Numbered from the stretch's first letter, positions 24,211 to 33,055 are shown. The stretch is 45,919 nt of DNA from Lachnospiraceae bacterium (GCA_015058015.1 SVDM01000021.1:1-45919), one strand, 5' to 3'. Notes: generated by a model from the sequence alone, not told the origin. Program-made: numbers and translations.

Positions 24211-24659
24211 TAGATTAATTCATTTATTTCATTGATATCTTTTTTGAGTCTTTTGTAAGAAGTTACGAACATTATGACGTGAGTTGCGCCATATCCCGCC
24301 AGGGTGGATACAAGGGCAGCAGGGTATTTTTGAAGCTGCCACAAAAGCATGGTAACCCCCAGGCATACCACTGATGTTATAAGAAAATACAGAATGCTTT
24401 GGACGAGAAAGCTTATCCTTTCAGCGTCATATACGGCTGTTGTTACAGCAAAGGTAAAGCCTATAATCCCGTATAGCAGTAGATTTACATAGGCTGCTAT
24501 TACAGGAGAAGGAAAAAGGGCGCGGAAATCCGGAGATATGGCGATAAAACCCGGATAACCTGCGGCATTTACGGAAATATCTATAATAAGATTTACCAAA
24601 AGACCTGCAAAGGCGCTTATGGCAAAGCTTACAAAACCTCTTTTAATATATGTTCTCAT
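24210..24659 (-). CDS. DUF3021 family membrane protein
   Basis: A 149-residue protein with four hydrophobic segments (about 8-30, 48-75, 84-108 and 112-135). It follows the DUF3021 plan, beginning MRTYIKRGFVSFAISAFAGLL and ending in a charged tail (KRLKKDINEINELI). DUF3021 proteins are nearly always encoded right after a LytTR regulator, as here with a 17-base overlap. They are thought to hold the regulator inactive at the membrane, by analogy with other membrane-tethered pairs. The stop codon coincides with the T-run that ends the SRP RNA on the other strand. Confidence 0.85.
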   Translation of the reverse strand: MRTYIKRGFVSFAISAFAGLLVNLIIDISVNAAGYPGFIAISPDFRALFPSPVIAAYVNLLLYGIIGFTFAVTTAVYDAERISFLVQSILYFLITSVVCLGVTMLLWQLQKYPAALVSTLAGYGATHVIMFVTSYKRLKKDINEINELI

Positions 24660-25119
24660 GTGTTTGTCCCGACCTTTCAGACAGCAGCCTTTCTTTTATC
24701 TTGGTTACATTTCTTCTGGAGACAAAAGTTTCGTAATCGTTCTTCATAACAAGTCTTATGGTACCTGTCATGGAAAGATCCAACTTTTTAATCTTCTTGA
24801 TATTAACAAGTTCAGACTTGGAGATACGCACAAAACGGCTCTCTCCAAGCTCCGCTTCCAGTTCGTAGAGCTTTTTTTGAATAGTATAGGTGTCATCGCA
24901 TCCGAGTATCTTAACCTTCTGACCTTCAGCATAAACGGATATAATCTCCCCGGGTTTTATGAGGAGGCGGTTTCCTTTAGAATCCGCCACGGACAGGCTC
25001 ATATCATACATCTCATGAAGGTCGCATACTATGGCCTTAACATCATCGTTTAGCTCATTATTGCATACGTGAAGCTCAATTTTTCGATACTTGTCATTTA
25101 TCTCTGCCTTAATATCCAT
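24643..25119 (-). CDS. LytTR-domain DNA-binding regulator
   Basis: A 158-residue protein. The C-terminal two-thirds is a LytTR domain: GEIISVYAEGQKVKILGCDDTYTIQKKLYELEAELGESRFVRISKSELVNIKKI is its typical core of beta strands. There is no receiver domain, so it is not a phosphorylated response regulator. The N-terminal 45 residues could be a small partner-binding domain. I take 25119 as the start because AGGGGAG lies upstream at usable distance. It is coupled to DUF3021 and follows the ABC exporter by 55 bases on the same strand, so it probably regulates that operon. Confidence 0.9.
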   Translation of the reverse strand: MDIKAEINDKYRKIELHVCNNELNDDVKAIVCDLHEMYDMSLSVADSKGNRLLIKPGEIISVYAEGQKVKILGCDDTYTIQKKLYELEAELGESRFVRISKSELVNIKKIKKLDLSMTGTIRLVMKNDYETFVSRRNVTKIKERLLSERSGQTHENIY

Positions 25120-25174
25120 AATCCAAGTCTCCCCTACCAAAAAGTATATCAAAGTAGGAGAAACCGGACAAGAA

Positions 25175-26773
25175 TTACATGCGCTTTGAAAGCGCCAGAG
25201 ACCTTACATAGCTTAGTAGCGCCAGTAGGCCATATATAATGATAAATATCAAAGCTACAAGCAGGTGACTTAAGATGGTTCCAAGGAAAACGCTAAGGAC
25301 CCAAAGTCCCATACACACAAACATATTGGGAAGTATATATAGAGTTACGGCGGCACCCTGTTTTATAACTTCTATTTCATTTTCCCATGCAAGCTTAATG
25401 TGCTTTATTCCGCATACGCAGCCCCAGGCAGTGGAAAAGCAGCAAAGGACCAGACTTAAGATTATGTAAAGTGCAGCTTCAACTAAGGGTGTCCTAGCGG
25501 ATATACACATGCATATCGTGGCAAACAGGGAGAAGGGAAGGGTAAGATACAGGTTAAAGAGCATCTTTCCCTTTACCACAGTCTTCATATCAAGGGGCAG
25601 GCTTTTTATAATCCAGAAGTTTTTTCCTTCTAAGGAAGGGGACATGGAGGTGGTTGCAGCCATTCCGATGAAGAAATATACAACAAAGGGGATGGCGGGG
25701 CGAAGAAGAGAACTCTCTGTAACAGCCCCTCTCGTAATCATGGAAATTATTCCGTCAAAAGAAATAAACAGAGTAACGATTCCCAGTATAAGGGCAAGAA
25801 TCTCCCCCATAGCACCATTAACGGTGTAAGCGGTAGAACCCATCATACGTCTGTATTCTTTAAATGCCACAGAAGCGGTTACATTTCTCTTTTTTAAATG
25901 TCCGAGTTTATAGTTTCTTGCAGCACTGTGAGACTTAATTGCCGAATTGATTCTGCCATAAGTTCTGCCAACAAAGTGGAAGATGAGGGCAAAAAGCAAA
26001 GCGCTTACAAAGATTAGGAGAACAACTCCAAGTAAGTCACTCTTAGTGATGGCATCTGCGAACCACTTAGCCGGCAGGTAGATTCCCGCTGCATTATCCG
26101 TAGCCCCGGAGAGCATGTTCATGGTAGCTTCCACCTTGTTGTTCCTTATCATATCCTCGATGATAAAACGAAGAGAAAAGGCAAATATAATAAGGATAAA
26201 GGAGAGCATTACCTGAACAAGGTTTGTCTTCTTAAATCCGGAGCTAATCCTCATAATTAAGAATCCGAAAAATGAGGCAATCAGCATGGGAATAAGGGGC
26301 AAAAACAGAGACAATACAATCCATAAGGGATAAATGTATATGGCAGGTCTTGCAAATATGCCATAGCCAATAAGCATGGATATGGAAAGTCCCAGATACC
26401 AGGGCAGACTTTTTATGTACATATATAAAAACTTGCATCCTGCTACAGTCTCAGGCTTAAAGGGGAGAGACATCAACGCATCATATTCTTTAAAGCCGAA
26501 TAGATAACCGTTAGTCTTAAAGAAAGTGAATACCAAGGCGATAAGGCTTACAGTTAAGGCATTCATTACAGGGACGGAGTCTATTTGTCCGGAATATGCA
26601 TATCCTATACAGGTAAAGATGCAAAGGGCCGCTAAAAGTAGAAAGAGGAAGAAACCTCCCACGATAGTTCCCACAATCTTACCCCGATTCTTTTTATCCT
26701 TTGAATATTTATATATATTTCTTCTGCTTGTGGAAAGCAGAAGTGTTTTTAAGAGAAGTATGCTACTTTTCAT
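25175..26773 (-). CDS. ABC-2-type exporter permease
   Basis: A 532-residue membrane protein with about twelve hydrophobic segments. It begins MKSSILLLKTLLLSTSRRNIYKYSKDKKNRGK, a pattern I associate with large ABC-2 permeases of Gram-positive bacteria. The middle has a cytosolic loop (SAIKSHSAARNYKLGHLKKRN). It should work with the ATPase encoded upstream; the start lies 11 bases inside that gene and has GGAGG upstream. What it moves is unknown. The partner LytTR-DUF3021 pair points to envelope or peptide-related stress rather than nutrient uptake. Confidence 0.82.
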   Translation of the reverse strand: MKSSILLLKTLLLSTSRRNIYKYSKDKKNRGKIVGTIVGGFFLFLLLAALCIFTCIGYAYSGQIDSVPVMNALTVSLIALVFTFFKTNGYLFGFKEYDALMSLPFKPETVAGCKFLYMYIKSLPWYLGLSISMLIGYGIFARPAIYIYPLWIVLSLFLPLIPMLIASFFGFLIMRISSGFKKTNLVQVMLSFILIIFAFSLRFIIEDMIRNNKVEATMNMLSGATDNAAGIYLPAKWFADAITKSDLLGVVLLIFVSALLFALIFHFVGRTYGRINSAIKSHSAARNYKLGHLKKRNVTASVAFKEYRRMMGSTAYTVNGAMGEILALILGIVTLFISFDGIISMITRGAVTESSLLRPAIPFVVYFFIGMAATTSMSPSLEGKNFWIIKSLPLDMKTVVKGKMLFNLYLTLPFSLFATICMCISARTPLVEAALYIILSLVLCCFSTAWGCVCGIKHIKLAWENEIEVIKQGAAVTLYILPNMFVCMGLWVLSVFLGTILSHLLVALIFIIIYGLLALLSYVRSLALSKRM

Positions 26774-27497
26774 TGTCCGCCTCCAAAAATGCTTCTTCAA
26801 GGGAGTGTCCCTTAGTCAACTCTTCCATAGTTCCGGATGCAATAATCTGTCCCTGCTTAATGATGGATACCTTGTTGCAGAGTTTTTCTGCCACATCAAG
26901 CACGTGGGTTGAGAAGAAGATGGCAGTGCCCTTACTACATAATTCGTGCATGGTTTCTTTTAGCTTGAAGGATGCCTTGGGATCAAGCCCTACGAAGGGC
27001 TCGTCCAGTACAAGAAGCTTGGGTTTATGAATCAGGGCTGATATAATGGCAAGCTTTTGTTTCATACCATGGGAATAGGAACTGATTAAATCCCCAAGGG
27101 CTTCCGTAATCTCAAAAAGCCCTGCGTAGTGGGCGATTCGATCTTCCCTGTCTGCTTCACTTATGTCGAAGACATCGGCTATGAAGTTTAGATACTGTAT
27201 TCCCGTAAGACTTTCGTAAAGGTCAGGGTTGTCGGGAATATAGGCTGTACGTTTTTTGCATTCTAAGGAGTCTTCTTTTACTGAGAGACCGTCAATATAG
27301 ATTTCACCTTCCGTAAAGTCAAGAACCCCAACCACAGCACGTATAGTGGTGGATTTGCCGGCACCGTTGTGGCCGATAAAGCCGTAGATATCACCGGCAT
27401 TAACCGTAATACTTACGTCCTTGGCAGCGTACTTTCCTTCCCCGTAAGATTTGGAGTAGTTTTTGATTTCCAACATGGGTTTATTGATTGTGCTCAT
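26763..27497 (-). CDS. ABC exporter ATP-binding protein
   Basis: A 244-residue ATPase. Walker A is GHNGAGKST (38-46), the signature is SYSHGMKQKL (its SHGMKQ form is usual in ABC-2 exporters), Walker B is LLVLDEPFVGLDP, and the switch is STHVL. It powers the permease encoded next. GAGGTG lies upstream of ATG 27497. This is the first gene of the run ATPase, permease, LytTR, DUF3021. Confidence 0.92.
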   Translation of the reverse strand: MSTINKPMLEIKNYSKSYGEGKYAAKDVSITVNAGDIYGFIGHNGAGKSTTIRAVVGVLDFTEGEIYIDGLSVKEDSLECKKRTAYIPDNPDLYESLTGIQYLNFIADVFDISEADREDRIAHYAGLFEITEALGDLISSYSHGMKQKLAIISALIHKPKLLVLDEPFVGLDPKASFKLKETMHELCSKGTAIFFSTHVLDVAEKLCNKVSIIKQGQIIASGTMEELTKGHSLEEAFLEADNEK

Positions 27498-27625
27498 TTT
27501 TACACCTCACTACAGAATTAATTGCTTAATTGATCTTAGGTGGATAATACCGTGTAATACGATGCAATTAAAGGTTTTTGACATGAGCGGTCAAATATTT
27601 AATATGAACGGTGGTAGCAGCGGCA

Positions 27626-30334
27626 TCAGCAGTGGCATTTATAATAATTCATAAGAAAAAGCCAGGCGCAAGCCAACATTAAAAACATAACAAGGATAGG
27701 AGCCCCATCCCCTGTGTTAACGACATTGGGAGTGGGGTTTTCTTCTGCCTCCGTGACAAGTCCTCTTGTTACGGTGCCGGTTATATTAATCTTTCCAGAA
27801 GGTGTTAAGTTATTTACGTTTAAGTCTGCACCGGTGCCGGGAGCGGCAGCAGAGGTTAATACAAGTAAATCCCCTACATTAAGTCGTCCGTCCTCGTTAC
27901 GGGATACGGGACCGGCAGGGCCTGCACCAGCGGCGTAAAAAACCTTCGTAGCATAAACCGAGGCAGAGTAATTCGTAGAAACTGTGGTGGGATAAATGTG
28001 AGTATCATAATTCATTCCCGTATCAACGGATTTAAACCAGTCTGCAGTTACCTCGGTTTTAGAGTCATGTGCCGGTGCTGTTGCTGAATTCCAGAAATAG
28101 TTAGAACCTCGGTAAATCTTAGAATTATCCTGGCTTCCTTTTGGCTCAAGTCTTTCCTTGTTTTCAAGAAGTCTGGTTCTGAAAGAAAGTATTCCCGAGG
28201 CTGAAAAATCAGTATTAGGCGCGGTATTGGTATATAGAGCTACGTTATAAGTTCCGTTATTAAAGGAAGTGGAATTCTTAATTGTAATATCCGGGCAGGA
28301 GTTACTGTCGATGCCCTTGGATTTATTGTCAAATGACAGGCAGTTTTCAAGAATGTGGTGTCCGGACATGGATTCCCCACCCATCTTAAAACCGTTGCCG
28401 TTACCGGCATTGGTACCGTCTGATAGATATCCGTTGGCATATGCTATACAATTTTTTATAGTTACGGCACCAATGGTTCCGTTTTGTACCTTCGAAAACA
28501 GATCCCATCCGTCATCCGCATTGTTATAGGCTATGCAGCCGTCAAACACGTTGCCTTCGCCGCAGCTGAGCTTAGCTGCGAAACCGTCGGCATCTTCAAA
28601 GCCTGTATCAGCGTTATCAAAGGATGTGCAGTTTAGCACCAGATTATGTGAGGGCCATAGGGCCTTCTCCGTATCATTCATAGAACGACCGCAAATAGCA
28701 AGTCCTGTGTCGCCGTTCTTAAAGGTTCGTACATTATCTATGGTATTGTGGTTGCCGTTTAAGTGAAGGCCTACGTTACCACTGGGGGACCCTGTAACGT
28801 CAATTCCCTGTATATACCAGTAATCCCCGGCTATAGAAAAGGCGATTCCTCCACAGGCAGAACCGTCAATAACAGGCCTATCGGCCCCATTCTCATCTGC
28901 AAGCAGGTAAATGGGAGATTCGGCAGTTCCGTTGGTTCCTCTTGGTATTGTTATGGTTTGATTTGATTTATATGTACCTTCCGTCATTATAATCATCTGC
29001 CCCGGCTGAGCGTAGAAAAGGGCAGTCTGCAAATCTGCAGGATCTTCCGGGCTTCCGATGCCTGCGGCACCCGGCGCCACATATATGATATCTCCCGTAT
29101 AGGCGTTATAAGTGACTTTCTTTACTAGTGTTATCTCATCGTATGAGCTCATGGTTTTTGCATGACCCGGAGAATAACCGGGGGTAGGGGTGAACTTTAT
29201 GCTTATCTCATTTTCCCCAAGGGACAGAGTTGCCCTAACTGTTTTCGGGACACCATCTGTAATATCTTCGCTTCCTACAGCCTGTCCGTTAACAAAGTAT
29301 TCAGCCCTGCCATCTGCATTGGTTGCAAGTCTTATATCGTAAGCAGAAGTGTTGGTGGTATCAGCCGAGTCGATACGGGCTTCAGTTTCAATGATTTCAA
29401 CAGGCTCTTCTTCTGCGGGAGTGTCCCCTGCCGGGTCGGTAATGGTAAATGTCACCTCAGAAAAGGTTGCCTGGGCATAACGGGAAGCAAAAAAGCCCAC
29501 GTAGACATTTTCCGTATCCAGGTGGGAAAGGGTCTTGGTATCATAGTATTTTTTAGTCACGGAATATGAACCGTCTACCGATTCGTAGGTTACGAAATAG
29601 CCTGTGTTGTTCTTATTAATGCTTAGATACATCTGAGTAATGTTCTCGTTTGAAGTGAGATTGACACAGTTGCCGATTACATTTCCGGAAGTAGGATAGC
29701 GTTGTTCTAAAGGGTATTGTGATGGTCTGAAGTATGTGGCAATAGCATCTGTATCATTGCCTTCTATCAGAGCAATGTTATCCGGGGTTAAACCTTTCTT
29801 TTCCTGTGAGGCTATACCAAGCCTCTGGGAGATCTTATGGCCGGAAGTATCGCTTGTAATACTCCCGGAATCATCTGTGTAATACTCCATTCTTGAGACC
29901 AGGGCCATATAGGAGTTGTTCCAGCCGGAGCCGCCTAAGCGGTCGGAAGCCATAAGGCCTAAGCCTTCCTGACCGTTGGAATGATACCATTGGTCCACAT
30001 TAACCTTGGCTCTTAATGTAAAATTCTTATTCTCGGGTACAGTTGTATAGTAGAAGGACAGACCGTCAAAAGAATCGGTAAGAAGCTTACCGCTGTTATT
30101 CTTTCCGTTAAACCGGCCGTCTTTTTGCACGCCGGCTGTAATTTGTACCGAGCCTTCCGTGCCCGTAAGTCCGCCGGTCATGGAAGCCCTCGCTTCTTTA
30201 GCCCCGTTACCGTAGGTAATAAAAGCCCATTCCGGGACGGGTCCTTCTGCATGAACAGAAATAGGTACTGACACAAAGATTAATAGAAATGTTGTCGCAA
30301 TAGCGGTAAACCGCCTTCCCCATGTATATCTCAT
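27626..30334 (-). CDS. Secreted family PL9 pectate lyase-like protein with C-terminal anchor
   Basis: A 902-residue secreted protein. The signal peptide (1-29, cut after VHA) is followed by an N-terminal beta-sandwich-like region and an Ig-like segment (about 330-395). A right-handed parallel beta-helix begins near 415 (GDIIYVAPGAAGIGSPEDPADLQTAL). The helix carries PL9 hallmarks ADGFAAKL (about 585) and DDGWDL (about 608), GNGNGFKMGGE and repeated CxSFDN turns. PL9 enzymes cut polygalacturonate by calcium-dependent beta-elimination. The end (NTGD, a hydrophobic stretch, then KCHC) looks like a non-canonical wall-sorting or membrane anchor. The start is at 30334 after GGGGGGAAG. It has its own promoter and no CAZyme neighbours. 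Confidence 0.88.
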   Translation of the reverse strand: MRYTWGRRFTAIATTFLLIFVSVPISVHAEGPVPEWAFITYGNGAKEARASMTGGLTGTEGSVQITAGVQKDGRFNGKNNSGKLLTDSFDGLSFYYTTVPENKNFTLRAKVNVDQWYHSNGQEGLGLMASDRLGGSGWNNSYMALVSRMEYYTDDSGSITSDTSGHKISQRLGIASQEKKGLTPDNIALIEGNDTDAIATYFRPSQYPLEQRYPTSGNVIGNCVNLTSNENITQMYLSINKNNTGYFVTYESVDGSYSVTKKYYDTKTLSHLDTENVYVGFFASRYAQATFSEVTFTITDPAGDTPAEEEPVEIIETEARIDSADTTNTSAYDIRLATNADGRAEYFVNGQAVGSEDITDGVPKTVRATLSLGENEISIKFTPTPGYSPGHAKTMSSYDEITLVKKVTYNAYTGDIIYVAPGAAGIGSPEDPADLQTALFYAQPGQMIIMTEGTYKSNQTITIPRGTNGTAESPIYLLADENGADRPVIDGSACGGIAFSIAGDYWYIQGIDVTGSPSGNVGLHLNGNHNTIDNVRTFKNGDTGLAICGRSMNDTEKALWPSHNLVLNCTSFDNADTGFEDADGFAAKLSCGEGNVFDGCIAYNNADDGWDLFSKVQNGTIGAVTIKNCIAYANGYLSDGTNAGNGNGFKMGGESMSGHHILENCLSFDNKSKGIDSNSCPDITIKNSTSFNNGTYNVALYTNTAPNTDFSASGILSFRTRLLENKERLEPKGSQDNSKIYRGSNYFWNSATAPAHDSKTEVTADWFKSVDTGMNYDTHIYPTTVSTNYSASVYATKVFYAAGAGPAGPVSRNEDGRLNVGDLLVLTSAAAPGTGADLNVNNLTPSGKINITGTVTRGLVTEAEENPTPNVVNTGDGAPILVMFLMLACAWLFLMNYYKCHC

Positions 30335-30377
30335 AATTGTACTTCCCCCCAAAAAACAATGTGAAATCTTGCTTATA

Positions 30378-30406
30378 ATTATACAAAAATTTCAAAAATG
30401 GGACAA
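30378..30406 (-). promoter_or_regulatory. Promoter of the PL9 gene
   Basis: On the minus strand: TTGTCC (30406 to 30401), 17 bases and TATAAT (30383 to 30378), about 44 bases before the start codon. Confidence 0.7.
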
Positions 30407-30483
30407 TGGACTTATGAAATATCTATTGCATTTTCATATGAATTGTGCAACAATGAGGTTGTCGGAAGGATTATATTCCGACG

Positions 30484-30596
30484 CGTTACAGACAGAGTAG
30501 ATGACAGAGCGTCAAGTGTCCGTTGAACAGGGATTTGTCAATGGAACGAAGGGAAGACCGCGGTTTTGTTATCGATCCCGCTGCTGCATAGAGATA
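30484..30596 (+). promoter_or_regulatory. Tetrahydrofolate riboswitch upstream of folT
   Basis: The leader shows the class I THF riboswitch words in order: GAGTAGATGA, GCGTCAAGTGTCC, GGGA, ACGAAGGGAAGACCGCGG and a closing CCGCTGCTG. It lies directly before the folate transporter, the usual partner. When folate binds, translation or transcription of the transporter should drop. The exact 5' edge is uncertain. Confidence 0.8.
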
Positions 30597-30603
30597 GTTT
30601 TTT

Positions 30604-30640
30604 ACCTCCTTGCAGAAGAGGAATATACTGCAAAGGAGGT
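30604..30640 (+). promoter_or_regulatory. Hairpin that hides the folT ribosome binding site
   Basis: ACCTCCTTGCAG (30604-30615) pairs with CTGCAAAGGAGGT (30628-30640, one bulge). The second arm contains the ribosome site of folT. This is a classic sequestering hairpin and suggests control of translation by the riboswitch in front of it. Confidence 0.8.
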
Positions 30641-30646
30641 ATTTAT

Positions 30647-31180
30647 ATGTCTAAATTAAAAAATCCCAAATATTTAACAATTGCTGCCATGTTGACAGCT
30701 ATCGCCGTAATCTTAGGCTTCTTTAAAATTTCCATTACCAGCTTTATTGAAATCAGATTTGCAAGTTTACCCATTGCTATATCAGGTGCGTTTATGGGTC
30801 CTGTAGTGGGGGGAATAGTAGGGGGACTTGCTGATGTGTTGGGCTATATCGTTAAGCCCACCGGACCGTTCTTTCCGGGATTTACCCTTACAACCATTCT
30901 TACGGGTGTAATCTACGGAATATGCTTAAAGCCCGATGAGGACGGCAATATCAAGCTTAAGAGAATAATAATCGGACAGCTTATTGTCACCCTTGTTATT
31001 AACACTTTACTTAATACGGTTTGGCTGGCAGTGCTTTACGGAAAAGCCTTTGAGGTGATGATATTCTCAAGACTCTTTAAAGAGCTAATTATGTTACCAA
31101 TTAACATTATTATTCTTTATGCGGTGCTTAAGCCCGCCAAGAAGGCAATCAGATTTGCCATACCAAAGACTGAACAGTAA
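30647..31180 (+). CDS. folT: Folate ECF transporter substrate-binding subunit
   Basis: A 177-residue membrane protein of the FolT group of energy-coupling-factor S components, with about six hydrophobic segments. The family pattern GFFKISITSFIEIRF (about residues 22-36), the GPVVGGIVGGLADVLGYIVKP stretch and GPFFPGFTLT are present. It binds folate and docks to a shared EcfT-EcfAA' module encoded elsewhere. I set the start at 30647, where AAAGGAGGT lies seven bases upstream. A longer frame starts inside the riboswitch and is not credible. Confidence 0.95.
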   Translation: MSKLKNPKYLTIAAMLTAIAVILGFFKISITSFIEIRFASLPIAISGAFMGPVVGGIVGGLADVLGYIVKPTGPFFPGFTLTTILTGVIYGICLKPDEDGNIKLKRIIIGQLIVTLVINTLLNTVWLAVLYGKAFEVMIFSRLFKELIMLPINIIILYAVLKPAKKAIRFAIPKTEQ

Positions 31181-31209
31181 GATCTAGAAAAATGTTTATG
31201 AAAGAGATA

Positions 31210-31240
31210 GAAGCCGAGCGTTTTGCCCGGCTTCATTTAT
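31210..31240 (+). terminator. Probable terminator after folT
   Basis: A stem of ten pairs with one mismatch (31210-31219 with 31225-31234) is followed by the weak T-run ATTTAT. It separates folT from tadA. Confidence 0.6.
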
Positions 31241-31326
31241 AGAAATGAAGAAGGCAGATTTTACACGGATACAGCCTGTTGTGATATACTATATTGTGAG
31301 ATAGAAAGAAAGGGCAGGTTGATAAC

Positions 31327-31797
31327 ATGAATCAGGATGAGAAGTTCATGAAAGAAGCGATTAAGCAGGCCCGCAAAGCCTATGCCCTTGAAGAAGTACC
31401 CATAGGCTGCGTAATTGTACAGAATAACAGGATAATTGCCAGGGCCTACAACAGAAGAAACACAGACAAATGCACCCTCTCCCACGCCGAACTCACCGCC
31501 ATAAAAAAGGCGGCTAAAAAATGCGGCGACTGGCGGCTTGAGGATTGCACCATATATATTACATTAGAGCCCTGTCAGATGTGTGCCGGGGCTATTGTTC
31601 AGGCCAGAATTCCAAGAGTTGTGATAGGATCCATGAACCCAAAGGCGGGGTGCGCCGGATCCATACTTAATCTTTTGGAGATGAAAGAGTTTAACCACAG
31701 GTGCGAGGTAGAACGGGGCGTACTGGGAGACGAATGCTCCGATATGCTTTCCACCTTTTTCAAAGAATTACGAAAAGCTAGAAAAGAGGCGCTATGA
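31327..31797 (+). CDS. tadA: tRNA adenosine(34) deaminase
   Basis: A 156-residue enzyme that changes adenosine 34 of tRNA-Arg(ACG) to inosine. The zinc site is HAE (His53, proton-shuttling Glu55) plus PCQMC (Cys83, Cys86). The N-terminal FMKEAIKQARKAYALEEVPIGCVIV is typical, and the total length matches TadA. The ribosome site is AAGGGCAGG. Its stop overlaps the next gene's start by four bases (ATGA). An extended -10 (TGATATACT, about 31283-31291) lies upstream. Confidence 0.95.
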   Translation: MNQDEKFMKEAIKQARKAYALEEVPIGCVIVQNNRIIARAYNRRNTDKCTLSHAELTAIKKAAKKCGDWRLEDCTIYITLEPCQMCAGAIVQARIPRVVIGSMNPKAGCAGSILNLLEMKEFNHRCEVERGVLGDECSDMLSTFFKELRKARKEAL

Positions 31798-32495
31798 TGG
31801 TAGTACACGGATTTCAAAAAACTACCCTTTTAGACTATCCGGGACACCTGGCTTCTACGGTGTTCTTGGGAAGATGCAACTTCTGTTGCCCCTTCTGTCA
31901 CAATTCGGCCCTGGTGCTTGCACCGGACGATGTGGAGACCATGGAGGGGGAAGAAGTCCTGGGGTTGATTAAGAAAAGAGCGGGAATGTTAGAAGGGGTA
32001 TGTATAACAGGAGGCGAGCCTACCCTGACCCCGGAACTGCCGGACTTCATAAAGAGGATAAAGGACATGGGGCTTTTGGTTAAGCTTGATTCCAACGGTT
32101 ATAAGCCGGCTGTTTTAGACAGCCTATTAAGTGCCGGAATCGTAGACTATGTGGCCATGGATATTAAGGCTTCCAAGGAGAATTATGCCAATGTATGCGG
32201 CGTGGAAAAGATTGATATAGGCCGTATTGAAGAATCGGTAAATATCATTGCCGAGAAAGCCCCCGACTACGAGTTTAGAACCACCTACGTAAAGGGTCTT
32301 CATACAGAAGATGATGTTAGGGGAATAGGAGAATGGCTGGCGGGAGACCATACCTACTTCATTCAAAATTATAAGGAGGGTCCTACGGTTATATCTCCTG
32401 TATATGAGGGCTTTTCCGAAGAAGAGATACATAGGTTTAAAGATATACTGCTTGCCACCATGCCCAATACCCACATTCGGGGAGATTATGAATAA
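31794..32495 (+). CDS. Radical SAM activase, NrdG-like
   Basis: A 233-residue radical SAM enzyme. The cluster motif is Cys28-x3-Cys32-x2-Cys35 (CNFCCPFCHN), followed by ITGGEPTL, which binds SAM. The start GFQKTTLLDYPGHLASTVFL matches the group of anaerobic ribonucleotide reductase activating proteins (TIGR02495-like). That group activates a glycyl radical enzyme, classically NrdD. No nrdD is in this window, so the partner is elsewhere. It is coupled to tadA before (4-base overlap) and the acetyltransferase after (TAATG). A start at the next ATG (31797) is also possible. Confidence 0.9.
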   Translation: MMVVHGFQKTTLLDYPGHLASTVFLGRCNFCCPFCHNSALVLAPDDVETMEGEEVLGLIKKRAGMLEGVCITGGEPTLTPELPDFIKRIKDMGLLVKLDSNGYKPAVLDSLLSAGIVDYVAMDIKASKENYANVCGVEKIDIGRIEESVNIIAEKAPDYEFRTTYVKGLHTEDDVRGIGEWLAGDHTYFIQNYKEGPTVISPVYEGFSEEEIHRFKDILLATMPNTHIRGDYE

Positions 32496-33055
32496 TGATA
32501 ATAGACAGAATTGAAACCCCCAGATTAATACTTAAGACCTTAGACGAGACGGCTGCGGGAGACGTGCTGGATTTCTATTCGGAGAATCCGGAATTCGCAG
32601 AGTTCGAGCCGGAGAGACCCTTTAACTTTTATACCAACGATCATATGGCCGCTACCCTGCGTTATGAGAGTGATATTATAAAGAAACAGATGGGGCTTAG
32701 GCTTTGGATATTTACCAAGGAGAACCCCTACCGCATTATAGGAACAGTTTCTTTTAGGAATGTCATAAGAGGTGCCTTCGGGTCGACACAGATTGGATAC
32801 AAGATCCACAGAGACGTAAGGGAGAAGGGCTATGCCACGGAAGCCGTAAGATGGGCCTGTGACAGGGTCTTTAAAGACTTTGATATTCACAGAATAGAAG
32901 CCTATACCCTGCCGGATAATTTCCCTTCTATGAGGGTTCTTGCAAAGGTAGGTTTCAAGGAAGAAGGAACCGTCAGAGATATGGCCTTAATACAGGGGGC
33001 CTGGAGAAATCACATACAATACGGGTTATTGGAGACGGACAACTTGGGATTATAG
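32495..33055 (+). CDS. GNAT N-acetyltransferase (RimJ/RimL-like)
   Basis: A 186-residue acetyltransferase. The opening RIETPRLILKTLDETAAGDVLDFY is that of the RimJ/RimL subgroup. Strand-turn elements YRIIGTVSFRNVIRGAFGSTQIGYKIHRDVREKGYATEAV contain the acetyl-CoA loop (RxxGYA), and RVLAKVGFKEEGTVRD is the usual C-terminal motif. The acceptor could be a ribosomal protein, amino acid or antibiotic; sequence does not tell. It begins in the stop of the radical SAM gene (one-base overlap), so it is co-translated. Confidence 0.9.
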   Translation: MIIDRIETPRLILKTLDETAAGDVLDFYSENPEFAEFEPERPFNFYTNDHMAATLRYESDIIKKQMGLRLWIFTKENPYRIIGTVSFRNVIRGAFGSTQIGYKIHRDVREKGYATEAVRWACDRVFKDFDIHRIEAYTLPDNFPSMRVLAKVGFKEEGTVRDMALIQGAWRNHIQYGLLETDNLGL

